Positions 34,840-42,681 of a DNA stretch of 64,000 nucleotides are shown one piece after another. The notes under the pieces were generated by a model, which saw only the letters and a list, made by a program, of their open reading frames with translations, was not told where the DNA came from and searched no databases. Each line of letters begins with the position of its first letter. The stretch's first letter is position 1. The position numbers and the translations under genes were made by a program. Origin of the DNA: Arthrobacter sp. KBS0702 (GTDB lineage Bacteria; Actinomycetota; Actinomycetes; Actinomycetales; Micrococcaceae); the NCBI RefSeq assembly GCF_005937985.2, contig NZ_CP042172.1, positions 1,984,001-2,048,000 of the forward strand, given 5' to 3'.

Positions 34840-35036
34840 CAGGCGACCGCGAGCTTCAGGCCCAGCACGTTCGCCACGGCCACCACGGCCTGGAGCGAGG
34901 GATTGCCGGTCCCGGTCTCGATGGCGCGAACGGTGCGCTCGGACGTGCCGGCCAGGTGTGCCAGGTCCTCCTGCGTCAGGCCGGCCTCCTTGCGGTTCCG
35001 GCGGATCCCTTCGGCAATCTCTGCCACATCGCCCAC
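34839..35036 (-). CDS. hipB: HipB-like HTH antitoxin
   Basis: A 65-residue Xre-type DNA-binding antitoxin: IRRNRKEAGLTQEDLAHLAGTSERTVRAIETGTGNPSLQAVVAVANVLGLKL covers the full HTH. I chose GTG 35036, which has GGAGGGGGAG upstream. The longer ATG at 35078 is unlikely because it overlaps the promoter's TATAAT hexamer and an operator and would lie upstream of the predicted transcript start. By analogy with other HipB proteins it should repress its own promoter together with HipA. Confidence 0.88.
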   Translation of the reverse strand: MGDVAEIAEGIRRNRKEAGLTQEDLAHLAGTSERTVRAIETGTGNPSLQAVVAVANVLGLKLAVA

Positions 35037-35071
35037 TGCACTCCCCCTCCAGACGGGTCCGCCGTCGTTGC

Positions 35072-35089
35072 CCGGCATTATATTGCCGG
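35072..35089 (-). promoter_or_regulatory. hipBA operator 1 enclosing the -10 box
   Basis: CCGGCA-TTATAT-TGCCGG is a perfect 6-bp inverted repeat with a 6-bp spacer. On the minus strand the spacer region contains TATAAT (35077-35082), a perfect -10. Transcription would start near 35070. A regulator bound here would block RNA polymerase directly. Confidence 0.75.
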
Positions 35090-35129
35090 TTCGGGCGGAA
35101 CGTTCCCCCTATGGTGCCGGATTTGTGGC

Positions 35130-35153
35130 GTTTCGGCAAGATACTGCCGAAAC
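35130..35153. promoter_or_regulatory. hipBA operator 2
   Basis: GTTTCGGCA-AGATAC-TGCCGAAAC is a perfect 9-bp inverted repeat with the same CGGCA-N6-TGCCG core as operator 1. Its centre lies 61 bp from that of operator 1. Confidence 0.75.
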
Positions 35154-35192
35154 CGTCGAATACGTTCGGAGCAGTCGCGTCCGCGGACCAAA

Positions 35193-35210
35193 CCGGCGCC
35201 ATGTTGCCGA
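35193..35210. promoter_or_regulatory. hipBA operator 3 (imperfect)
   Basis: CCGGCG-CCATGT-TGCCGA keeps the core arms and spacer length with one change (CGGCG for CGGCA). Its centre lies 60 bp from operator 2 and 80 bp before the divergent RibD/DHFR-like gene, which it might also influence. Confidence 0.55.
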
Positions 35211-35280
35211 TTGGGCTGCGGAAACTACCCTTCCTCCGAACCGTTTCCCCCACCGGGCATTCCGCGCGTAGGCTCGGCCC

Positions 35281-35838
35281 ATGCGGAAGATCATCCTTGC
35301 CCTGCAGGTCTCCCTGGACGGGTATATGGAAGGCCCCAACCGGGACATTGACTGGCACCTGGTGGACGACGAACTCCACGGCCACTTCAACGAGGAGCTC
35401 CGCACCATGGGTGCCTTCCTCGACGGCCGCATCACCTATGAGCTGATGGCCGCCTACTGGCCGACAGCGGACCGGGACCCCTCCAGCACGCCGGCCGAGG
35501 CCGAGTTCGCGGGGATCTGGCGGGAGATGCCCAAGATCGTCTACTCCAAAACCCTGGAGCGCGCCGATTGGAACACAACAGTGGCGCGCGAGGTCGTCGT
35601 CGAGGAGGTGCTGGAACTAAAGGCGCAGGCAGGCGGCGACCTGGCCTTGGGCGGCGCCCAACTGGCAGACAGCTTCCGCCGGCTCGGACTCATCGACGAA
35701 TACTGGATCTACATCCATCCGGTGCTGCTGGGGCGCGGCACACCGCTCTTCAAGCCCTCGGACAGCCGGACCGCGCTCACACTCGCCGAAACGAGGACGT
35801 TCGGCAACGGTGTGCTCCGGCTCCGCTACACCAGCTGA
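35281..35838 (+). CDS. RibD/dihydrofolate reductase-fold family protein
   Basis: A 185-residue protein of the RibD C-terminal/DHFR superfamily. It begins MRKIILALQVSLDGYMEGPN and ends with GGAQLADSFRRLGLIDEYWIYIHPVLLGRGTPLF, both hallmark blocks. The family binds NADPH, but most members have no known substrate. It is divergent from hipBA and shares the operator-bearing intergenic region. A strong terminator follows. Confidence 0.87.
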   Translation: MRKIILALQVSLDGYMEGPNRDIDWHLVDDELHGHFNEELRTMGAFLDGRITYELMAAYWPTADRDPSSTPAEAEFAGIWREMPKIVYSKTLERADWNTTVAREVVVEEVLELKAQAGGDLALGGAQLADSFRRLGLIDEYWIYIHPVLLGRGTPLFKPSDSRTALTLAETRTFGNGVLRLRYTS

Positions 35839-35853
35839 GCCGCACCGTACACG

Positions 35854-35902
35854 CGAAGGCCGGTGGCCGGCTGTCGTGGGGACAACCGGCCACCGGCCTT
35901 CG
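35854..35902. terminator. Bidirectional intrinsic terminator
   Basis: A perfect 17-bp GC-rich stem (CGAAGGCCGGTGGCCGG and complement) with a 15-nt loop, between convergent RibD/DHFR-like and NlpC/P60 genes. Confidence 0.82.
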
Positions 35903-35923
35903 GGAGCAGTGCTTACGAGGTGA

Positions 35924-36670
35924 CTACGCCCCGGCGCGGACGAAGGTCACGCCGCCGGTGGCCGTGAGCCAGGACAGCGGGTGCGAGATCGTCTGGTTGG
36001 ATCCGTTCATGCCGCCGCTGATCGCCTGGCCGTTGCCGGCGTAGATGGCGACGTGGCCGGACTGGACGATCATGTCGCCGGGCTGCGGGTCGGCCACAAC
36101 CTTGCCGTAGTTCATGAACTGCTGGGGACCCAGGTCACCAACCGGGATGCCGGCAGCGCCAAGGGCCTTCTCGACCATGGCAGTGCAGTCCTGGGTGATG
36201 CCGATCTGGCTATAGGCGGCCGAGAGCATCGCGGCGTTGATTCCGCCGGCCGCCGGGGCCGGGGCAACGGCTGCCTGGACGGTGATCTTCGGCGCGGCCG
36301 GCGCCTGAGCGACGGCGGGCGCGGCGGGCGCAGCGGGCGCGACCGGCGCAGCGACGGGCTTGGGCTGCTCGATCACCGGTGCCGGCGTGGTTGCCACCGC
36401 CGGGCGGTCGAAGCTGATCTGCACGGCGGAATCAGCAGTCACCGGTGCGGAGACCTTGCTCGCGACGTCGACGGAGGATGCGGGGGCGGTGTCGCGTTCT
36501 GCGGGTGCGGCGGCCGCGTTGGCAGCCATGCCGCTCGTCAGGACGAGGCCGGAGGCGGCCATAATAACTGCGGCCTGGCGGCCCACTGTGCCTGGCTTAA
36601 CCGAAAATGCCGAGGTCCGTCCGGCAGGGGCGTCGGAACGATGGCGCGCAGCAGTAGTGCTTGAAGTCAT
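35924..36670 (-). CDS. Secreted NlpC/P60 peptidoglycan hydrolase-like protein
   Basis: A 248-residue exported protein. A hydrophobic signal (AAVIMAASGLVLTSGMAANAAA) precedes an Ala/Pro/Val-rich linker and a C-terminal NlpC/P60-type domain: QIGITQDCTAMVEKALGAAG (catalytic Cys), PQPGDMIVQSGHVAIYAG (His). It should cleave peptide stems of peptidoglycan. GGGAGAGG precedes ATG 36670. A c-di-AMP riboswitch forms the leader, as is typical for actinobacterial wall hydrolases. The longer frame to 36766 runs through the riboswitch and is not coding. Confidence 0.9.
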   Translation of the reverse strand: MTSSTTAARHRSDAPAGRTSAFSVKPGTVGRQAAVIMAASGLVLTSGMAANAAAAPAERDTAPASSVDVASKVSAPVTADSAVQISFDRPAVATTPAPVIEQPKPVAAPVAPAAPAAPAVAQAPAAPKITVQAAVAPAPAAGGINAAMLSAAYSQIGITQDCTAMVEKALGAAGIPVGDLGPQQFMNYGKVVADPQPGDMIVQSGHVAIYAGNGQAISGGMNGSNQTISHPLSWLTATGGVTFVRAGA

Positions 36671-36686
36671 GTTTGTAGCCTCTCCC

Positions 36687-36860
36687 AATGCCTGCGAGGT
36701 GAGCTGTCGGATTCGGATGGGAGACACCCGGCCGCGGACCCGCCAGAGCGGGCTATGCGGCTTCACCCCAAGACCTGCCGGAAAGGCAAGTCAAAAGTGG
36801 TTTCCCCGTCTCTGCCAGAAGGTTGCATTCGGATCCCGGGCCGCGGCAGAGTTAGGCAAT
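36687..36860 (-). promoter_or_regulatory. c-di-AMP (ydaO-yuaA) riboswitch
   Basis: The leader RNA, read on the minus strand, contains GCCTAACTCTGCC, then GGCAGAGACGGGGAAACC (stem CTCTGCC/GGCAGAG), TTGGGGTGAAGCC, a CCCGCTCTGGCGGG hairpin, and CCATCCGAATCCGACAGC followed by TCACCTCGCAGGCA. These are the conserved ydaO elements in the right order, closed by TGCCT/AGGCA. It lies just before the NlpC/P60 ribosome site. Binding of c-di-AMP usually turns expression off. Confidence 0.92.
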
Positions 36861-37039
36861 CGGCCCGGAAGCGCCCGTATCGGAAACAAACAGGCACCCA
36901 TCCACGGTAACGGTACCCGGCGGTAATGTCACATTCAGGTAACGACAGGGTGTCCGGGCGCGGAATTTTGCCTAGGGTGCCGGCAGCCGCAACGCATAGG
37001 ATGAGGTCAGCCAGCATTCCTCAAACGGAGGGCCCCGAT

Positions 37040-37294
37040 ATGACCAGGCACTGTGTCGCCATCTGCCAGCTAAGCGATCAGCCGCAGGAAGACTTCGACG
37101 TCAACACGGAGCTATTGGTTCTCGAGGGCGGGGAAATCCACGTGGCGACGTGGGACGCCGAACCGCGCGACGGCGGATTCGACGTCCACGTGCTGAATGA
37201 TCGGGTGGATGCACTCGGATTTATGGTGGTGACCGACTGGCAGTTCCTCGATGGCAAGGCGTACGCCGTGGTGGAGCGCCGGACGGAGCCTTAG
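37040..37294 (+). CDS. Small hypothetical protein, 84 aa
   Basis: A soluble, acidic 84-residue protein (MTRHCVAICQLSDQPQEDF to AYAVVERRTEP) with no signal or membrane segment. CGGAGGG precedes ATG 37040 at 8 nt, so translation is credible. I recognise no family. Its stop shares bases with the convergent lipoprotein gene (TTAG, 4-bp overlap). Confidence 0.7.
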   Translation: MTRHCVAICQLSDQPQEDFDVNTELLVLEGGEIHVATWDAEPRDGGFDVHVLNDRVDALGFMVVTDWQFLDGKAYAVVERRTEP

Positions 37295-38187
37295 GGAAGC
37301 CTGCCGAGGACCTGGTTGACCACGTCCGCGCCCTGCCGGGCCGCGGCGTCGAAGTCGAGCGTGTCCGCAGCATTGCCGTTGACGCTCTGGCGGCAAATGA
37401 CGTCAACGCCGGCCTTTGTCCCGCCCACGTAGATTGCACCGACCCGTACCGGTCCGGACGTGAGTTGGGATACCGCGAAGGATTGAGCCGCTGAAACCTG
37501 GCCGGGCAGCCGGGCGATGTCCATCTGGGGTTTGGCCCCCAGCAGCGAGACCTCCCGGACGGTGCCGCAGGCGCTGTAGGCTTCGAGCCGCTGCCGGAAT
37601 TCGGAGGGTCCCCCAGCAGACGCGGGATGAACGGCGCTCACGGAACGATAGGTCCCGGTCATTTTCATCGCGTTCTGGTCCTCCGGGGTGGAAGGAACCA
37701 GCAGTCCGCTGGCCAGGGTGCCATTGGCAGCGTTAAACATGAGGTAACTCTCGAATAGCTCGCACTGGCCCGGACGGATGCCACGCTTTGGATCAGAGAT
37801 GTCCTGGTAATCGCCCCTTGCCCCGGAGGCGAGCGCCCGGGGATCGTCGACGCGCAGTTCCCCGGCACCTTGGAGCTTCACGCCTTGCAGCAGCGACTGG
37901 AGCTGGGCGTCCGAATAGTCCTGGCCGCCGCCCGTCGTCGGATTCATTGCCGGGGTGCTCTCCGGGCCGGCGCCGGACCCTGCGGTGCCGGAGCCTGCAG
38001 TCCCGGTGCCTGCCGCCTGGGACGCTTCCGTTGAGCCTGCGGCCGCGGTGCTGCTACCGGTCGAAGGGACGCCGACGGTCGGCGGGCCCGTCCCCGGCCC
38101 GCCCGCGCACGCGGCCAGCACGAGCGCTGCCGCCGCGGCGGCGGCACTGAACGTCAAGGCCCGGCGGTTCCCCTGGAATGTCTTCAC
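37291..38187 (-). CDS. Putative lipoprotein
   Basis: A 298-residue secreted lipoprotein. The signal ends in the lipobox ALVLAAC-AGG, then a Ser/Thr/Gly/Ala-rich linker and a C-terminal domain of about 190 residues (DYSDAQLQSLLQGVKLQG, RPGQCELFESYLMFNAANG, EAYSACGTVREVSLLG, GVDVICRQSVNGNAADTLDF) with paired Cys. No family was recognised. GTG 38187 is chosen; the domain organisation resembles that of the larger lipoprotein at 42682-44196. Confidence 0.78.
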   Translation of the reverse strand: MKTFQGNRRALTFSAAAAAAALVLAACAGGPGTGPPTVGVPSTGSSTAAAGSTEASQAAGTGTAGSGTAGSGAGPESTPAMNPTTGGGQDYSDAQLQSLLQGVKLQGAGELRVDDPRALASGARGDYQDISDPKRGIRPGQCELFESYLMFNAANGTLASGLLVPSTPEDQNAMKMTGTYRSVSAVHPASAGGPSEFRQRLEAYSACGTVREVSLLGAKPQMDIARLPGQVSAAQSFAVSQLTSGPVRVGAIYVGGTKAGVDVICRQSVNGNAADTLDFDAAARQGADVVNQVLGRLP

Positions 38188-38243
38188 GGCCTCAGTGTGG
38201 CGCCGGGCCGAGTCGGTGCACGAGGGCACTTAGGCCCGCTCGG

Positions 38244-38912
38244 CTACAGCCGCAGCCCCGGGCGATTCTTGCCCACGTCCGCAAGCACCCGGTGCACCGC
38301 TTCGCGGACCAGGCCACCACCGCCGTCCTGGGTCCCGACGGCGGTGTCCGCCGCAGTGCCAGGACCGTGGGCCAGTGTTCCCTTGGCTTGCCGCGCAAAG
38401 CCCTCCCAGTCGCCGCCCCCGGCACGGAGTCCGCGCAGCGGCGCCAGCAGGGCTGAGCGGCGCAGCCAAGGGTCTGGGTCCTGCAGCCACCGTTCCAGGA
38501 CGGCCTCCGCCCGGCTCCGGCTGAGGCCGTCAAGGCCGGCGATGAGCGGCCCGACGACGTCGACGGCCAGCGGATCTGCCAGCTCGCGAAGGCGCGCGGT
38601 GCGCAGGAAGCCCTCGATCCGGGTCAGGTCCGAGTTGTCCAATTCAGCGAGGCGGGACTGCAGCAGGACAACGGCGGCGAGACGGCGTTCGAAGACGGGC
38701 ACCGCCCACAATTCCGAGCTCAGCGCCGTGATCCCGTCGCGGCCGAGGTGCCGGTAGCGTCGGAGCGCATCCCGGACCGCGCCCCGGACGGCACCGACTG
38801 ATGCACCATAGGACCCGAGTTCCGGACCGAAGCGGGCCTGCGCCTCCTCGGCCCGCTGCCAGGAACTCTCCCGCTGCAGCGCCGCGTCAATGAAGTCACC
38901 GGCCTCGCTCAT
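38244..38912 (-). CDS. AlkD-like DNA alkylation repair / HEAT-repeat protein
   Basis: A 222-residue all-helical protein. DLTRIEGFLRTARLRELADPLAVDVVGPLI and VLERWLQDPDPWLRRSALLAPLRGLRAGG match the AlkD family of HEAT-like DNA glycosylases, where Trp and Arg residues line the DNA groove. DPDPWLRRSALL is the family's strongest signature. It would remove alkylated bases. ATG 38912 (MSEAGDF) is chosen. It follows the anti-sigma gene by 38 bp and may be in the same transcript. Confidence 0.82.
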   Translation of the reverse strand: MSEAGDFIDAALQRESSWQRAEEAQARFGPELGSYGASVGAVRGAVRDALRRYRHLGRDGITALSSELWAVPVFERRLAAVVLLQSRLAELDNSDLTRIEGFLRTARLRELADPLAVDVVGPLIAGLDGLSRSRAEAVLERWLQDPDPWLRRSALLAPLRGLRAGGGDWEGFARQAKGTLAHGPGTAADTAVGTQDGGGGLVREAVHRVLADVGKNRPGLRL

Positions 38913-38950
38913 GGTCCCATTCTGTCGCAGCCGGGGCCGCTGCCGGGAGA

Positions 38951-39808
38951 TCACCCCTGCGCGGCGAACTTTCCGCGTGCGATGCTCTCGGCAGAATGGG
39001 CCGGATTCCCGTCGTAGGGCTCATTGGAGATATCCAACACCGGGTAGTCCGCCAGGTTCAGTCTCCCCGGCAGGACGAAGGACCGGGTCCCCTGGCCCAA
39101 GACCCCCAGGCTGACCATTTTGGACAGGTCGGCGGATCCCACCCAGACCTCGCGGAAGCCCGTAAGTTTCTCCTCCGGAAGGCTGATGACCAGCTGCCGG
39201 GAGCCGTCGGGAAGATCCTCCACCCGGGCGCTTCCACTGGCCGAGTGTCCGGCCAGCGGAGCGAGTGCAGTCTGGGCGATGACGACAGCGGTGGGCCGGG
39301 ACGGGCTGGGTGCGGCCACCGGCGGCGCACCGGGGCCGAGGATGGTCAGGGCTGTCCAGGCCCCGGCAGCGCCAAGCAGGATTCCGGCGGCGGCACCGAG
39401 GAGCCATGGTCCCCGTTGCGGGAAGCTACCGCCACCTTGGCGGCCGCCTCGTTGCCGCCGGGCGCTCGGCCGGGATCCGGGGTCAGCCAGGATATCCCCG
39501 CCAGGCGCAGCGGGGTCTGCGGGCCCGGCGCCCTCGGCCGCAGGACCGGGGGCAGGACCGCCGAGTGGGTCGCCGGCCAGGGACGGGGAGAGCCCCAGGG
39601 CCGCATGAATGGCGGCCCAGTTGTGGCTGGCGGGCGCTTCCAGTTCGACGTGCTCGGGATTGACGGTAGCGACGAACACGGTATGTTGCAGCGCCTCAAG
39701 CGTCGAGGAGCATGCGGCGCAGCCGGCCAGGTGGCGAGCTTCCGACTCGGTAGCCGGCCGTTCGCCGAGCGCCAGCAAGTCAAGGAGATCGTCGTCAAGA
39801 TGATCCAT
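38951..39808 (-). CDS. Anti-sigma factor, RskA-like
   Basis: A 285-residue membrane-bound anti-sigma factor. The N-terminal zinc-binding motif HLAGCAACSSTLEAL (HxxxCxxC) lies in the cytoplasm. A long Pro/Gly linker precedes one membrane helix (GPWLLGAAAGILLGAAGAWTALTI) and an RskA-type outer domain (LPDGSRQLVISLPEEKLTGFREVWV). ATG 39808 follows GGAGGTGG and overlaps the sigma gene by 14 bp, ensuring matched synthesis. Release of sigma would follow regulated proteolysis. Confidence 0.88.
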   Translation of the reverse strand: MDHLDDDLLDLLALGERPATESEARHLAGCAACSSTLEALQHTVFVATVNPEHVELEAPASHNWAAIHAALGLSPSLAGDPLGGPAPGPAAEGAGPADPAAPGGDILADPGSRPSARRQRGGRQGGGSFPQRGPWLLGAAAGILLGAAGAWTALTILGPGAPPVAAPSPSRPTAVVIAQTALAPLAGHSASGSARVEDLPDGSRQLVISLPEEKLTGFREVWVGSADLSKMVSLGVLGQGTRSFVLPGRLNLADYPVLDISNEPYDGNPAHSAESIARGKFAAQG

Positions 39809-40364
39809 GTTCCACCTCCAGCCGTGACCGCAACCGGGCGAGACTGCGGCGGATATGACTCTTGACCGTGCCGAGTGGAAGGTTGAGCCGGGACGAGATC
39901 TGGTCGTGGGTCAGGTCTTCGAAGAATGCCAACCGCATGATGGCAGTTTGCGGGTGTCCCAGTCGCTCGAGCTCGTCTTCCAGCGTGAAGCGGTCCGCCA
40001 GTGCGTCGGCGTTCGGCCGGTCGGCGCCGGGCTGCGGGTCGTTGACCAGGCGCAGGGCGGCACGTTCAACGTCCCGCCGGCGGGACCGGGCGGACAAAGC
40101 ATCGGAGATGGCGTTGCGGGTGATCCCGATCAGCCAGGCGGGCAGACGTGATGCCTCGGGGCGATAGCTGGTCCGCGATTTCCAGGCGCGAATGAAGACC
40201 TCCTGGGTGACGTCGTCGGCGGCGCCATGCTCGCGCAGCGCTCTCAGCGCCAGCGTGTGAATGAGGGGCCCCAGTCTGCGATATGCCTCAGCGAGCGCCC
40301 GTTCCTCGCCCGCGGCGAAGGCGTGGTCAATGGCAACGTTCCATTCACGATCGGCAGCCTCCAT
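39795..40364 (-). CDS. ECF RNA polymerase sigma factor, SigK-like
   Basis: A 189-residue sigma-70 factor of the ECF group. Region 2: AYRRLGPLIHTLALRALREHGAADDVTQEVFIRAWKSRTSYRPEASRLPAWL. Region 4: ERLGHPQTAIMRLAFFEDLTHDQISSRLNLPLGTVKSHIRRSLARLRSRL. ATG 40364 has AAGGAG at a good distance. Pairing with an RskA-like anti-sigma suggests SigK-type control of secreted antigens or stress genes; the DUF4397 protein just upstream is a plausible target. Confidence 0.9.
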   Translation of the reverse strand: MEAADREWNVAIDHAFAAGEERALAEAYRRLGPLIHTLALRALREHGAADDVTQEVFIRAWKSRTSYRPEASRLPAWLIGITRNAISDALSARSRRRDVERAALRLVNDPQPGADRPNADALADRFTLEDELERLGHPQTAIMRLAFFEDLTHDQISSRLNLPLGTVKSHIRRSLARLRSRLEVEHGSS

Positions 40365-40524
40365 CAGGTGCTCCTTAGAGCGGGAATGAGACCCGTGGAA
40401 CGCCATTATTCCCCCGGACCGCCCACCCTGCAATGGAGCCGGGCCGGAACAAGCGGCTGGCGGGGCCGCGATCGCAGCGGTCCCGCCACCCGGTTGGCGC
40501 TCAGTCAGCACCATGCTGGAACCC

Positions 40525-41226
40525 TTAGTCGTCGTGCCTTGACGACTTCACCACCTGCACGGCAACGCCAAGATTGTTGTCGGACAGGCTGCCCCACGCA
40601 TAGACGATCGTGTTCTTGCCCTTGCTGACCTTCACGTCCGCGGGGCCAATCAGGGCCTCTGTGCTGCCCGCCGCCGCCACCGAGGCTGAGATGGTGCCCG
40701 CCTTGAGTGTGAGCTTCTTCTCGTGCGGGTTCTCGAGGCCCCTGATCACGGCTTTCCCACCGGCAAGGACGTCGACGGCGGGGGCTGCGGCTACGTGCCG
40801 GACCGTCAGTTTGCCCTTGCCATCGGGGCTTGCCGAGGTGTCGTTCTTGAAGAGGGTGGCCGTGGGCTTTCCGTCCGCCGTCAGGTGCGCAACGGCTGTG
40901 TAGTCCCGGCCTTCTTTCAGGTCAACTTCAACGGGTCCGATCACGGGGTTGTCGGCGCTCGTGGCATCCGCGCCCGTGATGGCGATCTTGTGCTCTCCCT
41001 CGCGGATGTCCAGCGGACCGGCCAGGCTTCCCGGCGTGAAGTTGTCCAGCGTCAGCTTTCCGTCCACCCAGACGTCCACGGTGAGTCCCGGGACGCCGTG
41101 GAGCACCGAGAGTTTCGCGGTGTCGTGGTCGTGGTGCTTCGCATTTGCCTGCGCGGGGGCAGCGAAGGTCAGTCCGGCCAGCAGCGTCAGCGCGCCGGCA
41201 GCTGCTGAGAGTGATTTCGTGTGCAT
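40525..41226 (-). CDS. Secreted DUF4397 domain protein
   Basis: A 233-residue exported protein with a clear signal peptide (LSAAAGALTLLAGLTFAAPAQA). Two DUF4397-type beta repeats follow: KLSVLHGVPGLTVDVWVDGKLTLDNFTPGSLAGPLDIREGEHKIAI and KLTVRHVAAAPAVDVLAGGKAVIRG. Such proteins are often surface-exposed and located next to ECF sigma loci. GAGGAG precedes ATG 41226. It lies 160 bp upstream of the sigma gene in the same orientation. Confidence 0.86.
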   Translation of the reverse strand: MHTKSLSAAAGALTLLAGLTFAAPAQANAKHHDHDTAKLSVLHGVPGLTVDVWVDGKLTLDNFTPGSLAGPLDIREGEHKIAITGADATSADNPVIGPVEVDLKEGRDYTAVAHLTADGKPTATLFKNDTSASPDGKGKLTVRHVAAAPAVDVLAGGKAVIRGLENPHEKKLTLKAGTISASVAAAGSTEALIGPADVKVSKGKNTIVYAWGSLSDNNLGVAVQVVKSSRHDD

Positions 41227-41576
41227 GTGGAGCTCCTCATTGAGGCCCGAATGCGGGCGTTTTCGCTTACACCCTTACTACCGGCCGCGCCCCTGCCCCG
41301 GATGCAGCTGGCGGCACTTTAATTTCCGGCCCGCACGCGCCGCGGTTACGGACGGCGTTTTGCAAACAAAGGTCACGATCGAGTAACGTTGGCGGCTGGC
41401 CCGAGGGCCAGGCCCGAATGCAGGGCCCCGGATGCCCGCTTTTGCCGGGCACCGCCGCGCCGGCTGGCGCCTGCTCACCCTGTCCGCCCGGCGGGGCTGA
41501 AAGAGGTTGCAAGACTTTCCCCACCGGGTCGATCGCGCCGATCGCTTGCGCCAATTCAATATCCCGGAGGGGTCAC
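41227..41576. other. 350-bp intergenic region with divergent promoters
   Basis: It separates the DUF4397 gene (minus) from the GH16 lipoprotein (plus). On the plus strand TTGCAA near 41358 is a possible -35. The last 170 bp hold several GC-rich inverted repeats (for example GCCCGAGGGC and GGGCCCC), consistent with a structured leader, but I cannot match it to a known riboswitch. Confidence 0.4.
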
Positions 41577-42542
41577 TTGTTCAAGAAAATTGCCATCACC
41601 GTTACCCTCGGTGCCTTATCGCTGACCGGATGCAGTGCCGCGTCCACAACCGGTCCCACCGGGCCGAGCACGGCTGCCAGCCCGACGTCGTCCTCCCGGG
41701 CAGCCGCCCCGGCGTCGACGCCGGCCACGTCTTCCGCGCCCGCTCCCGCCGCGACCACCGCCACCGCAGCGCCGGCCGCTCCGCCCGCAGCCGCACCTCC
41801 CGGCCCCAACACTGCCCCCACGGCGCCGGCGGCAGCACCCGCGGCGCCGGCGTCACCCGCGGTCCCCCCGGCCCCGGCGGCACCCGCGGGCAACGGAGCC
41901 CAGGCCGCCGCCGCCTTCGGGTGGGGTCCAGTACTGGCCGGCGACGAGTTCTCCTACACCGGTGCTCCGGACGCCACGAAGTGGGGCGTCTTCAACGGCA
42001 CCGGCCATGCAGGCAAGGGCGTCCGCAGCCCCCAGGCCTGGTCGGTGGCCAACGGTGTCGCCACGGTCACCGGAGATGCGGCAGGAACCACCGGCGGGAT
42101 GTCGGCAAAGTTCGGCCAGCAAAAGTACGGCCGCTGGGAAACCCGTATGAGGACCAACGCCCGTGACCCCGAATACCACCCGGTGCTGCTGCTGTGGCCG
42201 AACAACAACACTTCGCCCAACTGTGCCGAGGTGGATTACGCCGAAGGCACCTCAAACACGGCTGCCATGAAGTTCTTCCTGCACTACGCCTGCAGCGGCG
42301 GGGACTTCCAGGCGACGGCGGCCACGCCAGTCGACACGACGCAGTGGCACAACTACGCGGTGGAGTGGACTCCGGCCGGCATCACCGGCTACATCGACGG
42401 CGTGCAAACGTTCACCGACAAGAACCCGGCGCACCAGCCCACGGTCGGAATGCACCAGACGATGCAGCTGGACTGGTTCCCCGACGGCACCGCCACCAGC
42501 CCGTCACAGATGCAGGTCGACTGGGTCCGCGTCTACCAGTAG
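41577..42542 (+). CDS. GH16 family glycoside hydrolase lipoprotein
   Basis: A 321-residue lipoprotein with signal KKIAITVTLGALSLTGC (lipobox LTGC). A low-complexity Ala/Pro linker of about 80 residues leads to a GH16-like domain (GDEFSYTGAPDATKWGVF, KYGRWETRMRTNARDPEYH, NCAEVDYAEG, TQWHNYAVEWTPAGITGYIDG). The catalytic ExDxxE is visible as EVDYAE. It likely cleaves beta-glucan-type polysaccharide. TTG 41577 is chosen because GGAGGGG precedes it by 4-7 nt. Its catalytic domain is closely similar to that of the gene at 59887-62088. Confidence 0.87.
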   Translation: MFKKIAITVTLGALSLTGCSAASTTGPTGPSTAASPTSSSRAAAPASTPATSSAPAPAATTATAAPAAPPAAAPPGPNTAPTAPAAAPAAPASPAVPPAPAAPAGNGAQAAAAFGWGPVLAGDEFSYTGAPDATKWGVFNGTGHAGKGVRSPQAWSVANGVATVTGDAAGTTGGMSAKFGQQKYGRWETRMRTNARDPEYHPVLLLWPNNNTSPNCAEVDYAEGTSNTAAMKFFLHYACSGGDFQATAATPVDTTQWHNYAVEWTPAGITGYIDGVQTFTDKNPAHQPTVGMHQTMQLDWFPDGTATSPSQMQVDWVRVYQ

Positions 42543-42681
42543 GACTCGAGCGGCCCGGCAGCGCTCCTAGCGGTTGGATGTGGCCGCGACGCGGTGGGCA
42601 GGGGTCCAAATCCTCTGGTGCCGCAGAAGCACGGGGCGGAGGCTGGGCGCAGCACATCTTTCGACGGCAGGGAGTCCAGTC

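Noticed and set aside
35036-35078. N-terminal extension of HipB from ATG 35078
   Set aside because: The ATG lies within operator 1 and the -10 box, upstream of the expected transcript start, and has no ribosome site.
36671-36766. N-terminal extension of the NlpC/P60 protein
   Set aside because: This stretch is the c-di-AMP riboswitch; the signal peptide and ribosome site support ATG 36670.
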